Made by a program: the position numbers and the translations under genes
Shown here: positions 25,589 through 33,112 of the stretch, piece by piece
Numbering within the stretch: the first letter of the stretch is position 1
Layout of the letters: each line of letters starts with the position of its first letter
From: a virus
Strand: one strand, 5' to 3'
DNA length: 50,594 nucleotides
Virus record (IMG/VR): IMGVR_UViG_3300044984_002789
Coordinates: 1 to 50,594 of that record
The notes under the pieces: model-generated
What the model was told of the DNA's origin: nothing
Seen by the model: only the letters and a program-made list of their open reading frames with translations
Databases searched by the model: none

Positions 25589-25617
25589 ATTATATAATAT
25601 CTTTAAGGTAAAATCAA
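25589..25617 (-). promoter_or_regulatory. Sigma70-like promoter, minus strand
   Basis: Minus strand TTGATT (25612-25617), 17 bases, TATAAT (25589-25594). It drives the leftward genes from 25438. The roughly 150 bases between it and the gene carry no ORF I can support but contain palindromes CCTTATGTAAGG and TTACGTAA near 25512-25560, candidate operator sites. Confidence 0.7.
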
Positions 25618-25618
25618 C

Positions 25619-25642
25619 GTACTGGAGTATTAACCCCAGTAC
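25619..25642 (-). terminator. Hairpin between fibre-domain gene and promoter
   Basis: GTACTGG (25619-25625) pairs with CCAGTAC (25636-25642). On the minus strand it lies between the stop at 25666 and the next promoter; the T-tract after it is interrupted (GTTGATTTT), so termination is plausible but not certain. Confidence 0.4.
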
Positions 25643-25665
25643 ATAACACTACGAATCTTTATATC

Positions 25666-25962
25666 TTATAAATCTACAACTTTTAACTTTACGAACGTGG
25701 TTTTTGATGTGTACAATCTTAACTCATCTCCACCAACATAAATCAATTGACCTGGTACTGCTTTACTGTAATCACTTGCTGCGTGGGTGTAAAAATTAGT
25801 TAAAATATCTATCACATTTTGTTGTAATGTACCACCATAATCTTCTAGACCATGGCCTATAAATTGAACCATAGTATCTGAGTTTACAGCATTATCTTGC
25901 ACTATATAATCAGCAGCACCATTGCCTGGTGTTGCCGTCTTTCTTAAACTATATGCCGCCAT
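25666..25962 (-). CDS. Small virion-associated protein with tail-fibre N-terminal-like domain
   Basis: An upstream extension to 25989 has no ribosome site; the ATG at 25962 gives 98 residues starting MAAYSLRKTA, nearly the length of its homolog at 18670. Shared blocks are FIGHGLEDYGGTLQQN, a helix (IDILTNFYTHAA) and KAVPGQLIYVGG. The second homolog being of the same one-domain size argues for a standalone protein, not a fibre fragment. Confidence 0.55.
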   Translation of the reverse strand: MAAYSLRKTATPGNGAADYIVQDNAVNSDTMVQFIGHGLEDYGGTLQQNVIDILTNFYTHAASDYSKAVPGQLIYVGGDELRLYTSKTTFVKLKVVDL

Positions 25963-26030
25963 TATTATTCCCGTATATTGTTGATACAATATATGTATTT
26001 ACTAATATTCTAACAATGGTATCATACTGG

Positions 26031-26279
26031 TTAGAAAAATTCATGAACTAAATGTTTATAGTCCTCAGCTGATAAAATTACAGTCTCCTTAGATTGATTA
26101 TGTAACACTATCGGCTGCATTGAATATACTACCACGTGATCATTTGTTTGAATAATTAAATACTCGTGATGATGCTGATCAAAGTGAATAGCTATCTTTC
26201 TATAGTAATTTTCTTGATATTCATCGTTACCTAGTGCAATAGTGCTATACAACATTAGTGCTAATAATATTTTTTTCAT
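26031..26279 (-). CDS. Small exported protein
   Basis: 82 residues with a clear signal peptide (MKKILLALMLYSTIALG, cleavage before NDEYQ). The mature part is His-rich (HFDQHHHEY) and strand-rich. It overlaps the preceding gene by 4 bases (ATGA). It is probably periplasmic. No family recognised. Confidence 0.6.
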   Translation of the reverse strand: MKKILLALMLYSTIALGNDEYQENYYRKIAIHFDQHHHEYLIIQTNDHVVVYSMQPIVLHNQSKETVILSAEDYKHLVHEFF

Positions 26280-26677
26280 GCTTCACTCCAAAAAACTGTA
26301 ATTATAAACAAACAATCAGATCCACCAACATCAGTGTGTTGCGTTTTATATCCAACTTCGTTGAGTTTAAGTTCAATTAGTCTACACATCTCCACAAACG
26401 TATTACTCGATCCAGCTTTATATCCATCTGTATTCAAGTAAAAGTATACTCGACTTAAATTAGGACTAACTGAACATGCATATGTAGTGCTACTTGCAAA
26501 ATGAAAATTAATTGTCTTTGCACCCATATCGTTAGCATTAATGATAGCCTTGCTCATATCATTAATTGTTTGACTCATAATATTATCAAAAGCTGCAGAA
26601 CGTATTGTAGACATAACTTCATCTGGTAGCACATTAATCATAGTACGCTTTATTAAATTGCGGAGAAAGTTTACCAT
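26276..26677 (-). CDS. Hypothetical protein (133 aa)
   Basis: The product begins with a basic helix (MVNFLRNLIKRT). It continues with an alpha/beta domain having NFHFASSTTYACSVSP and C-terminal hydrophobic strand CLFIITVFW. It lies 8 bases after the DNA ligase stop and is coupled to the exported protein downstream. No function can be assigned. Confidence 0.5.
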   Translation of the reverse strand: MVNFLRNLIKRTMINVLPDEVMSTIRSAAFDNIMSQTINDMSKAIINANDMGAKTINFHFASSTTYACSVSPNLSRVYFYLNTDGYKAGSSNTFVEMCRLIELKLNEVGYKTQHTDVGGSDCLFIITVFWSEA

Positions 26678-26685
26678 AACCTTAC

Positions 26686-28029
26686 CTATTTTAATGATGC
26701 TATAGCGCTATCAAACGAATCTTTAATTCGTTCTAACGTATCCGCCTCATCTTTATCGTGCCTAATTTCAATAAATCGAGGTAAAAATAATGAGTGAGGT
26801 TTGCTAGTTTTTGATAATAACAACCCGTTAAACTGAATAGCAATAATCTTACCGACTAACTCATCACGCTGCTGAAAGATACTTGCCCGTTCATGATCTT
26901 TAAAGCCTGATACATTGACCCACACTAATCCATCACTAGACTTACATCTGATCGCCCCAAATGTTTTTGCATTCTTATTTTTACCTGGAGTAAATTCAAC
27001 AATCTCTAAATCAGCATCTACTACTAATTTTAACTTTACCTGAAATTTACTAGTTGTGTCCATCCAAACACCATCCGGGTGCTTGATAACTGCACCTTCT
27101 AATCCTTTTTCTAACTGCTCAACGTAGAACTCAAATGCTTCACCTACGCTGTATACAAGTTTTGTTTCAATAACCTTAACATATTCAGCACCTGCCAACG
27201 AAGTGGTTAATCGTTGATATCGTTCACTGTATGGTACAATACCTTTATTCTTAGGTATAGCATATGCTAAATCGATGTGATCCCAAACCATAAACACAGG
27301 CTTCTCGTTCCCTGCAAACACACCACCTTGTGACACACTATTTAAAATTCCATTACCAATCTCACGAGGTAAAATCTCACCATCTCGCTCAACTAATAAC
27401 TCACCATGAGTTTGTGTATCTGGCGTGAAATGTGATTTAATATCAGCTACTAATTCACCAAAGTGTGATAAGTCCATTGGGTTACCATTACGCGATAAGA
27501 ACTCTACATCACCAGTTACGTAATAATTTGCATTTTGATACATCCCATCTGCTTTAAGTTGAGCATATACACCAGACTCAAACGGCCATTTAGTAATATC
27601 AACCGATTTAAGCACTTCACATCGCATATAAGGAAAATCTGGAATTAAATCCTTCCATACTTTGTTAACAGTACTCACATTAACACCGCATTTTAAATCA
27701 CCTTCAATAATACGAGTAAGTACTACCGCGTCATCCGCATTTACAGCTGCTAATAAAAACGATAAATGCGATACAGCCATTAACCCAGTAACTTCTCGAG
27801 ATGAAAACTTAGATAACTGACTAATAGCTTTATCTAATGTAATAACATCATCAGTATTGTTTGGAGTATACGTAGGTATTTTTTTAATATAATATTTTAC
27901 CAACGGATTTAATGCTGCAACAATTACTTCTTGTAACAATTCATTATCTTTATACGCAGTTAAAATTGCGAGTTTTACGCCGGTTTTTGGGGTTGCGGCT
28001 AATGTGTTTAATATAGCAAGAATGCTCAT
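26686..28029 (-). CDS. ATP-dependent DNA ligase, T4 gp30-like
   Basis: 447 residues. An N-terminal helical domain is followed by the adenylation domain: motif I AQLKADGM with the nucleotidyl lysine at residue 159 (the same position as in T4 ligase), FLSRNG (motif Ia), HGELL (motif III), EGAVIKH (motif IV) and KFQVKLKL (motif V). A C-terminal OB domain completes it (EFTPGKNK, FKDHER). It seals nicks during replication and recombination. It has its own sigma70-like promoter at 28060-28088 and a terminator isolates it from thymidylate synthase upstream. Confidence 0.93.
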   Translation of the reverse strand: MSILAILNTLAATPKTGVKLAILTAYKDNELLQEVIVAALNPLVKYYIKKIPTYTPNNTDDVITLDKAISQLSKFSSREVTGLMAVSHLSFLLAAVNADDAVVLTRIIEGDLKCGVNVSTVNKVWKDLIPDFPYMRCEVLKSVDITKWPFESGVYAQLKADGMYQNANYYVTGDVEFLSRNGNPMDLSHFGELVADIKSHFTPDTQTHGELLVERDGEILPREIGNGILNSVSQGGVFAGNEKPVFMVWDHIDLAYAIPKNKGIVPYSERYQRLTTSLAGAEYVKVIETKLVYSVGEAFEFYVEQLEKGLEGAVIKHPDGVWMDTTSKFQVKLKLVVDADLEIVEFTPGKNKNAKTFGAIRCKSSDGLVWVNVSGFKDHERASIFQQRDELVGKIIAIQFNGLLLSKTSKPHSLFLPRFIEIRHDKDEADTLERIKDSFDSAIASLK

Positions 28030-28059
28030 TTAATGTACCTTATCTCTAACGAAAACAAT

Positions 28060-28088
28060 ATTATAGCACCTCAAAGTACTAAAATCAA
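28060..28088 (-). promoter_or_regulatory. Sigma70-like promoter of the DNA ligase gene
   Basis: Minus strand TTGATT (28083-28088), 17 bases containing AGTACTTT, TATAAT (28060-28065). It lies 30 bases before the ligase ATG. Confidence 0.75.
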
Positions 28089-28102
28089 CGTATTATTTAG
28101 AC

Positions 28103-28131
28103 AAAAAAAAGCCTGTTATTACTAACAGGCT
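28103..28131 (-). terminator. Intrinsic terminator downstream of thymidylate synthase
   Basis: On the minus strand AGCCTGTTA, loop GTAA, TAACAGGCT, then eight T. The stem is 9 bp and perfect. The region from 28132 to 28217 between it and the thymidylate synthase stop holds no ORF; it includes CTAGT/ACTAG arms around TTTGAC and an isolated GGGAGGAG. Confidence 0.85.
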
Positions 28132-28217
28132 GAAACTAGTTTTGACACTAGAGGGAGGAGAAACTAAGTTGAATTAGCTACATATATTAATAACTAATAC
28201 TAATATAGGCAACTAAT

Positions 28218-29006
28218 TTATACCGCTACTTTGGCTGCTATAGCAGGGTAATGCTCATAATTATTTAATGTTAAATGCTCATATCGAATATCATCAATAT
28301 CAGTTAAGTCAGAGCTAATGGTAATAGTTGGTAACTTATATTTGGTATAATCACGTTTAAGTAATTCCATAGTTTGTTCAATATGGTTTTGATATAAATG
28401 TACGTCTCCACCCATATAAACTAACTTACCTACTTTTAATCCGGTTAAGTGTGCTATTATATGAGTTAATAATGCATAACTTGCAATATTATATGGAAGA
28501 CCTAAAAACACGTCATTAGATCTCATATAATATAAGCATGACAACGCGCCATCACGAACATAGAATTGGAATAATAAATGACATGGTGGTAATGCAGCTG
28601 TATCAACGGTAGCTGGATCCCAGGCGCTTACAATATGTCGTCTACTTTGAGGGTTGGTCTTAATACTATTAATTACTTTTGCAATTTGATCAACTGATTC
28701 AATACCAAATGCACGCCAATGTTTAGGATATGTTTCAGGTAACCAATCACCTACCATCCACTCGTCCCAAATCGTATTGTTGTTGTCGCGCAAGTACTGT
28801 ACGTTAGTGCTACCTTTTAAAAACCAAATAAGCTCGGTAGCTACATTCTTAAACGATACTTTTTTTGTAGTTAGTAACGGAAAGCCTTCGTTTAAATCAA
28901 ACTCTAATTTTGCACCAAATATCGATATGGTGCCAGTACCGGTACGGTCATCTGACGCAATACCTTCAGTTAATATTTGTTGTAATAATTGATGATAGTT
29001 CTGCAC
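28218..29006 (-). CDS. thyA: Thymidylate synthase (ThyA type)
   Basis: 262 residues with the complete ThyA layout: DRTGTGT and GFPLLTTKK near the N-terminus, ELIWFLKG, RRHIVSAW, the catalytic Cys in LPPCHLLFQF, MRSNDVFLGLPYNIASYA, GGDVHLYQNH and the C-terminal PAIAAKVAV. It converts dUMP to dTMP with methylene-tetrahydrofolate. The start is GTG with AAGG 6 bases upstream. The first 41 bases overlap the end of the preceding small gene. Confidence 0.95.
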   Translation of the reverse strand: MQNYHQLLQQILTEGIASDDRTGTGTISIFGAKLEFDLNEGFPLLTTKKVSFKNVATELIWFLKGSTNVQYLRDNNNTIWDEWMVGDWLPETYPKHWRAFGIESVDQIAKVINSIKTNPQSRRHIVSAWDPATVDTAALPPCHLLFQFYVRDGALSCLYYMRSNDVFLGLPYNIASYALLTHIIAHLTGLKVGKLVYMGGDVHLYQNHIEQTMELLKRDYTKYKLPTITISSDLTDIDDIRYEHLTLNNYEHYPAIAAKVAV

Positions 29007-29151
29007 TTTGCACCTTCTTGCTTTTTAATATAGTTTCTTCGCTGAAGAAATCTGGATGATACTCACCATCTTCAGTTAGTATTTTTGCAGACACTAATAA
29101 TGCTGCACGCTCTTCTGGGGTAATAGCACACCTACTAAAATCTTTATGCAT
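28966..29151 (-). CDS. Small hypothetical protein (61 aa)
   Basis: 61 residues with ITPEERAALL, ILTEDGEYHPDFFSEET and a Ser-rich tail. This pattern resembles short T4-like phage proteins of unknown role. It overlaps thymidylate synthase by 41 bases and the membrane gene upstream by 8. The ribosome site is weak, so confidence is moderate. Confidence 0.5.
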   Translation of the reverse strand: MHKDFSRCAITPEERAALLVSAKILTEDGEYHPDFFSEETILKSKKVQSAELSSIITTNIN

Positions 29152-29344
29152 ACTGATTTGCCACGATAACTACACCACATATTATGAATATGATATAAGT
29201 TAATCTAAGTACTACTTGTCTATGCATAGTAGTAAAAATAAAAAACATATCTACATCAAATAGGTTTGCGATTGCTGATGATAGTATTAAAACAAACATA
29301 ACTAATGATGTTGTACTAGATAAATTGGTGTGAATTAGCTCCAT
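29144..29344 (-). CDS. Small membrane protein with two transmembrane segments
   Basis: 66 residues with hydrophobic segments near residues 15-28 and 46-62 separated by a short charged loop (TTMHRQ). Size and topology would allow a class II holin, but nothing else supports that. It is the last of a series of small envelope genes. Confidence 0.5.
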   Translation of the reverse strand: MELIHTNLSSTTSLVMFVLILSSAIANLFDVDMFFIFTTMHRQVVLRLTYIIFIICGVVIVANQYA

Positions 29345-29382
29345 ACGAGTCTCTCAAAATAATATTATATATGATGTAGCAG

Positions 29383-29730
29383 TTAATTGCTACGAACTGG
29401 CTTAGTATAACCTGGTATACCATCTACATCTTTTATGATACTTCTCGTACCTGACGGAATCATTACACGTACCGGTGTTCCAAACTCGTCACCTGCCCAA
29501 TAAAATCCGTATGGTAGTCGAGAGTATGATAGATAAGATAATGATATTACCTCGAGCGCGGTGGGTAATCGCCAATCTCTATATCCACCATAGTCTAAAA
29601 ATTTGCAATATAGTGCCGCATCATCATACGGTATGTACGGTGTAATTGATGCAAACATATACAATCTACCACCTTCTAATTGAAACGTCCCTACCCCGTT
29701 TGATTGACGTAATCCAGCAAACTCGCTCAT
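29383..29730 (-). CDS. DUF1566 (Lcl)-like domain protein
   Basis: Upstream in-frame codons belong to the previous gene's region; the ATGA overlap at 29730 sets the start MSEFAG (115 aa). The core A-x-YC-x-x-L-x-x-GGYRDWRLPT-x-x-EV is the signature of DUF1566 domains, which occur in extracellular and lipoprotein contexts. No signal peptide is visible. It could be a small structural or surface-binding protein. Confidence 0.65.
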   Translation of the reverse strand: MSEFAGLRQSNGVGTFQLEGGRLYMFASITPYIPYDDAALYCKFLDYGGYRDWRLPTALEVISLSYLSYSRLPYGFYWAGDEFGTPVRVMIPSGTRSIIKDVDGIPGYTKPVRSN

Positions 29731-29921
29731 TTTTGCTGAAATGCACACACAACGAATCGTGCACCGTAATAAAATGCATAAAACCATACGTAAAGTGGCC
29801 ACAGTATTGTTAAACCAATACAAAAGCCAATTGACTTACCATTGTCACGGGCTATAGCGGTAAACAATAAGCCTGCAAACAAATAACACATTACCATCAT
29901 TAACAACTTAATTAATATCAT
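29727..29921 (-). CDS. Small membrane protein
   Basis: 64 residues, two hydrophobic segments (LLMMVMCYLFAGLLFTAIA and IGFCIGLTILWPLYVWFYAF). It is coupled by ATGA to the DUF1566 gene. Role unknown; another small candidate for a holin or envelope modifier. Confidence 0.55.
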   Translation of the reverse strand: MILIKLLMMVMCYLFAGLLFTAIARDNGKSIGFCIGLTILWPLYVWFYAFYYGARFVVCAFQQK

Positions 29922-29928
29922 TAGAATC

Positions 29929-30090
29929 TCACATAAATCTTAACATAACAGAAATTAATATAATCGGACCAAATAAAATAGCAACTACTTTTGCAGCTGC
30001 TCGCTGTAATGGAGTAGCTTTTATTCTAGGGTCATCACAACGATAAGCTAACCAAAATCCTATCATTAAGTACACGAATACGTATATCAT
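29929..30090 (-). CDS. Small membrane protein (53 aa)
   Basis: The frame runs from ATG 30088-30090, which overlaps the previous stop as ATGA, to TGA 29929-29931. The 53-residue product has an N-terminal segment (MIYVFVYLMIGFWLA), a charged loop (RCDDPRIKA) and a second hydrophobic segment ending in LRFM. It is 7 bases upstream of the next small membrane gene, so the three form a tight series. Confidence 0.6.
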   Translation of the reverse strand: MIYVFVYLMIGFWLAYRCDDPRIKATPLQRAAAKVVAILFGPIILISVMLRFM

Positions 30091-30554
30091 GATTGCACGA
30101 CAATGTTGTTTAAATCATCGATATATCGAACTTCTAATGATCTACATCTAAGCATACGTTTTAATTTACGCTTAACAGTAGAAATTTTACAGCTGTGGTT
30201 TGAATACACCCCGCGTACATCACCAGGTAACTCTGGCACCACTAAAGCATACCAGAATTCTTTTGACACTGGTGTTGGATGCCACGAACGACCACGAGCC
30301 ATGTTAGTATCATACGTCTTACCATTTATTCTAACAATACGCTCAGCATATTCTGCACTATTTAAATTATAGCTCCAATTCTTACGTGCAACAACGTATT
30401 GCCCATCATTTATTTGAATGTACAAGATAGCTTGCTTTCCACGGAACTCTTTTCGATAATGCGGCATAATTTGAATATGATTACGCTTATACCCATACAT
30501 TAAATACCCAGGATACTCTCCTGAGAATTCACAACATTTTTCAATTCCCGCCAC
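30087..30554 (-). CDS. Hypothetical protein with basic C-terminus
   Basis: An ATG at 30578 is in frame but has no ribosome site, while GGAGG lies 5 bases before GTG 30554, which I take as the start (155 aa). The protein is strand-rich with many Tyr and Arg, includes GYKRNHIQIMPHYRK and WHPTPVSKEFWYALVVPELPG, and has a basic stretch KRKLKRMLRCR. No family recognised. Confidence 0.55.
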   Translation of the reverse strand: MAGIEKCCEFSGEYPGYLMYGYKRNHIQIMPHYRKEFRGKQAILYIQINDGQYVVARKNWSYNLNSAEYAERIVRINGKTYDTNMARGRSWHPTPVSKEFWYALVVPELPGDVRGVYSNHSCKISTVKRKLKRMLRCRSLEVRYIDDLNNIVVQS

Positions 30555-30603
30555 TTTTACCTCCAGTGAACATCGCATTCATTATACGGCTGTTAAAATT
30601 TAA

Positions 30604-30780
30604 TCATTTTATATACTCAGGCTGATAATCTACACAATACGATGATATAATTGCATCACCGTAAGTTATTGATAAATCGTGCTCCATAATTTTACACTCA
30701 TCCATATTATCGTTTGGTATTATAATAGTAGCTTCTTTTCCATGAAATAATAAAACCATAACTAATGTAAATACTGTCAC
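30604..30780 (-). CDS. Small exported or membrane protein (58 aa)
   Basis: GTG 30778-30780 overlaps the previous stop as GTGA; the frame runs to TGA 30604-30606. The product has a hydrophobic N-terminus (about MTVFTLVMVLLFHG) followed by an acidic, two-cysteine domain (Cys near residues 29 and 49). The form is like the 56-residue gene at 35293. Confidence 0.55.
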   Translation of the reverse strand: MTVFTLVMVLLFHGKEATIIIPNDNMDECKIMEHDLSITYGDAIISSYCVDYQPEYIK

Positions 30781-31130
30781 TTAGCATACTCCGAGTAGTT
30801 ATTTAAAAATGATACAAGTTTTTTAATACTATTAAACTGTTTATCAATCTCTTGAATTCCATACATCACCAATACTGAATAGCCCAATTTACGAACTTCA
30901 ATCTCGATATATAAGTCATCTTTTTCATATTCAAACTGTACAATCCCACCAGCCCAACCAACCGGGTACACATGCCAATCTTTATGACCCCAATCTGGGA
31001 GATGTTCAAGCACTATAAACGCACTACTTATTGCTGATGGTGATAATGGATCAGCACCATAATTATTCCAGTTATCCTTATAATCGCAGAAACTAATTAA
31101 TCGTTCCTCACAACTTTTATAGTTATTCAT
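30777..31130 (-). CDS. Hypothetical protein (117 aa)
   Basis: The pattern is CDYKDNWNNYGADPLSPSAI, then WHVYPVGWAGGIVQFEY and DLYIEIEV. It matches a family I have seen in bacteria and phages as a small soluble protein (NWDGYGAxP...VxPxxxGGIxxEW), of unknown function. It is coupled to both neighbours (TAATG upstream, GTGA downstream). Confidence 0.5.
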   Translation of the reverse strand: MNNYKSCEERLISFCDYKDNWNNYGADPLSPSAISSAFIVLEHLPDWGHKDWHVYPVGWAGGIVQFEYEKDDLYIEIEVRKLGYSVLVMYGIQEIDKQFNSIKKLVSFLNNYSEYAK

Positions 31131-31471
31131 TATGACTTCATCTTAGGTTTAGTAACTGGGCTAGGTTTAATATTAGATTTAACTATAACACTAGGTTTAT
31201 CTTTACATGATTCATTTAACTTCACGTACTTCCATTTAGTGCATTGTTTATGCGATTCAAGAAATACTTTCTGCTTTGCTTCAGCTAATAATAATCTCTT
31301 TGACTTACATGATACTAATAAATTAACCGGGTCTTTACACGCCTCTGACTTATACCACGCATTCTTACTTAATGGTGGTGTTGGAGCATCATATTCAATT
31401 GGTGGGTAATGAATTTCTTCTGCTAATGCGCTCACTGATAACATTAATAATACTACACTAATAATTTTCAT
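31130..31471 (-). CDS. Exported cysteine-containing protein
   Basis: 113 residues with a signal peptide (MKIISVVLLMLSVSALA, cleavage before EEIHY). Four Cys follow in the mature part, likely two disulfides in the periplasm, with a Lys/Pro-rich C-terminus. ATGA overlap upstream, one-base overlap downstream. Function unknown. Confidence 0.6.
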   Translation of the reverse strand: MKIISVVLLMLSVSALAEEIHYPPIEYDAPTPPLSKNAWYKSEACKDPVNLLVSCKSKRLLLAEAKQKVFLESHKQCTKWKYVKLNESCKDKPSVIVKSNIKPSPVTKPKMKS

Positions 31472-31863
31472 TTTAATTCAACCATAATTTTAATAAATTC
31501 ATCGTCGGTTATTTTATCATCTAACAAAATATTAGTCAAATTATATTTTTGTAACATGGTAAATAACTTATCTAAAGTATCCACACTACTAGGGCTAAGC
31601 GGCTCACCTAACGTTAACACAGTGGTATGTAAATCAGAATAACATGGATGTAAAAAAGATGTAATGTAAATCATATCGCGCTCACGCAGTGTAAGCTCTG
31701 CCTGCTCATAAAACTTACATAGCTGTATATCACTCGACTTAAAAACAGTTTCCCACGAATGCGGATCTATCTGTTTAAAATACTCGTTTGCTAATTCCAT
31801 TCTACGTGAGATAGTCTCCGGATTATCAGCATCCGCTAAAGATAATGCAACTTCTTTTGACAT
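31468..31863 (-). CDS. Hypothetical protein at the head of the small-gene operon
   Basis: 131 residues, soluble and helical, with no motif I recognise. GGAGG lies close before the ATG, and a sigma70-like promoter lies 18 bases further upstream. It is the first gene of the ATGA-coupled series that continues to thymidylate synthase. Confidence 0.6.
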   Translation of the reverse strand: MSKEVALSLADADNPETISRRMELANEYFKQIDPHSWETVFKSSDIQLCKFYEQAELTLRERDMIYITSFLHPCYSDLHTTVLTLGEPLSPSSVDTLDKLFTMLQKYNLTNILLDDKITDDEFIKIMVELK

Positions 31864-31881
31864 ATTTCCTCCAAAGAATAT

Positions 31882-31910
31882 ATTATATAATACTATAGTA
31901 CATTAATCAA
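31882..31910 (-). promoter_or_regulatory. Sigma70-like promoter of the small-gene operon
   Basis: Minus strand TTGATT (31905-31910), 17 bases, TATAAT (31882-31887). The -35 box overlaps the end of the VWA gene region at 31911. Confidence 0.7.
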
Positions 31911-33098
31911 CTATAATGCTTCATATATAACACATTCACCAAACGGTGGTGTAGCACTTTGATTACCTTTCACGATAAACAATGTATCACAATAATCAGG
32001 ATCACCCCAGCTACCGTTAGGATAACCGTCAGTAAACATAAAGAACTTTTTAGGTTGAATATCGTTTTCTTTCATCCAATCCCAATTAACCTCAAAATCT
32101 GTACCACCATTACCTACAGGTTCGTAATGTAATAGCTCATATGCATTATCCTGAGTAATACGTTTATGATTATATACATCTGTATCAAAACACCAAATAT
32201 CAATAGCAAAATCTTGATACTGTTCAACAATACCTACAACTTCACTTAAGAACGCTCTTGCATCATCATTGCAAATACTACCACTCATATCAAGCGCAAT
32301 TGCAATCTCAATAGTCTCTTCTTGAATAAGTCCAGGTAACACTACATTATATGCCCAACCTTTCCTGTTTGGTCTAGCATACGAGTAATTAGTTTTAACT
32401 AAACTTTGAATATTCATACAAACTATATCACGCCAGCTCAATTTAGCTTCAGTTAAGTCGCTAATCATTCGGCTAATTGCATTTGGAGTACTACCAGGAT
32501 CAGCTGATGCTGCCTGAATCATAGCTTCTCTAATCTCATTACGAATATCCTGCAATTCTTCCTTTGATAATACTGGTGCGTTAGGGTTGTCGTTAAAATC
32601 ACCGTTAATATGAGTATCTAACAACTCACCTAATTTATCCATATAATCATCTAATGAAAGCTTATCAGCATTATCGTATAAGTCATCATAGATATCTTCC
32701 CATGCCCAACCACGATACTTATCGTTTTGCAGTATCGGAATGGCTGTAATACGCTCACCAATCTTATCATCTACTAATATTTGATTAATTGCATAATCTT
32801 GCGCAAAGTTTGCTAATCTACGATTTCTTGAACCAGTTCGACCAAAATGATCAAATGCGCAATGTAAGATCTCATGAGCAAATAAAAACTCGATATTTTT
32901 AGGTGATATTTCATCTATAAATTTTGAATTATAAAAGAAGTTCCTACCATCTGTACCTGCGGTAGTTACCCATGAATCAGCATTAGTAATACGCATACGG
33001 CTTGCCATATTACCAAAAAATGGTAACCTAATCATAAGTCCAATACGACCACATACTAATTTTTCTTCAATTGCCGCAACGTCTACTTCTTGAGTCAT
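31911..33098 (-). CDS. DUF2201-type metallopeptidase-like/VWA domain protein
   Basis: 395 residues. H75-E-I-L-H79 with H84 is a zinc-binding HExxH...H site of the DUF2201 N-terminal domain. The C-terminal half is a VWA domain with the metal-ion site DMSGS near residue 270, later T in GGTDFEV and D in FTDGYPNG. Such proteins pair with MoxR-type AAA ATPases; here the MoxR gene is 14 bases upstream. The pair is related to CobS/CobT-like chelatase machines and similar genes occur in T4-like cyanophages, but the target is unknown. AGAGGA precedes the ATG. Confidence 0.82.
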   Translation of the reverse strand: MTQEVDVAAIEEKLVCGRIGLMIRLPFFGNMASRMRITNADSWVTTAGTDGRNFFYNSKFIDEISPKNIEFLFAHEILHCAFDHFGRTGSRNRRLANFAQDYAINQILVDDKIGERITAIPILQNDKYRGWAWEDIYDDLYDNADKLSLDDYMDKLGELLDTHINGDFNDNPNAPVLSKEELQDIRNEIREAMIQAASADPGSTPNAISRMISDLTEAKLSWRDIVCMNIQSLVKTNYSYARPNRKGWAYNVVLPGLIQEETIEIAIALDMSGSICNDDARAFLSEVVGIVEQYQDFAIDIWCFDTDVYNHKRITQDNAYELLHYEPVGNGGTDFEVNWDWMKENDIQPKKFFMFTDGYPNGSWGDPDYCDTLFIVKGNQSATPPFGECVIYEAL

Positions 33099-33112
33099 GG
33101 GTTATCCTCTGA

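Noticed and set aside
28139-28217. GGGAGGAG followed by AAACTAAGTTG as a plus-strand gene start
   Set aside because: The TTG frame stops after two codons; no ORF follows.
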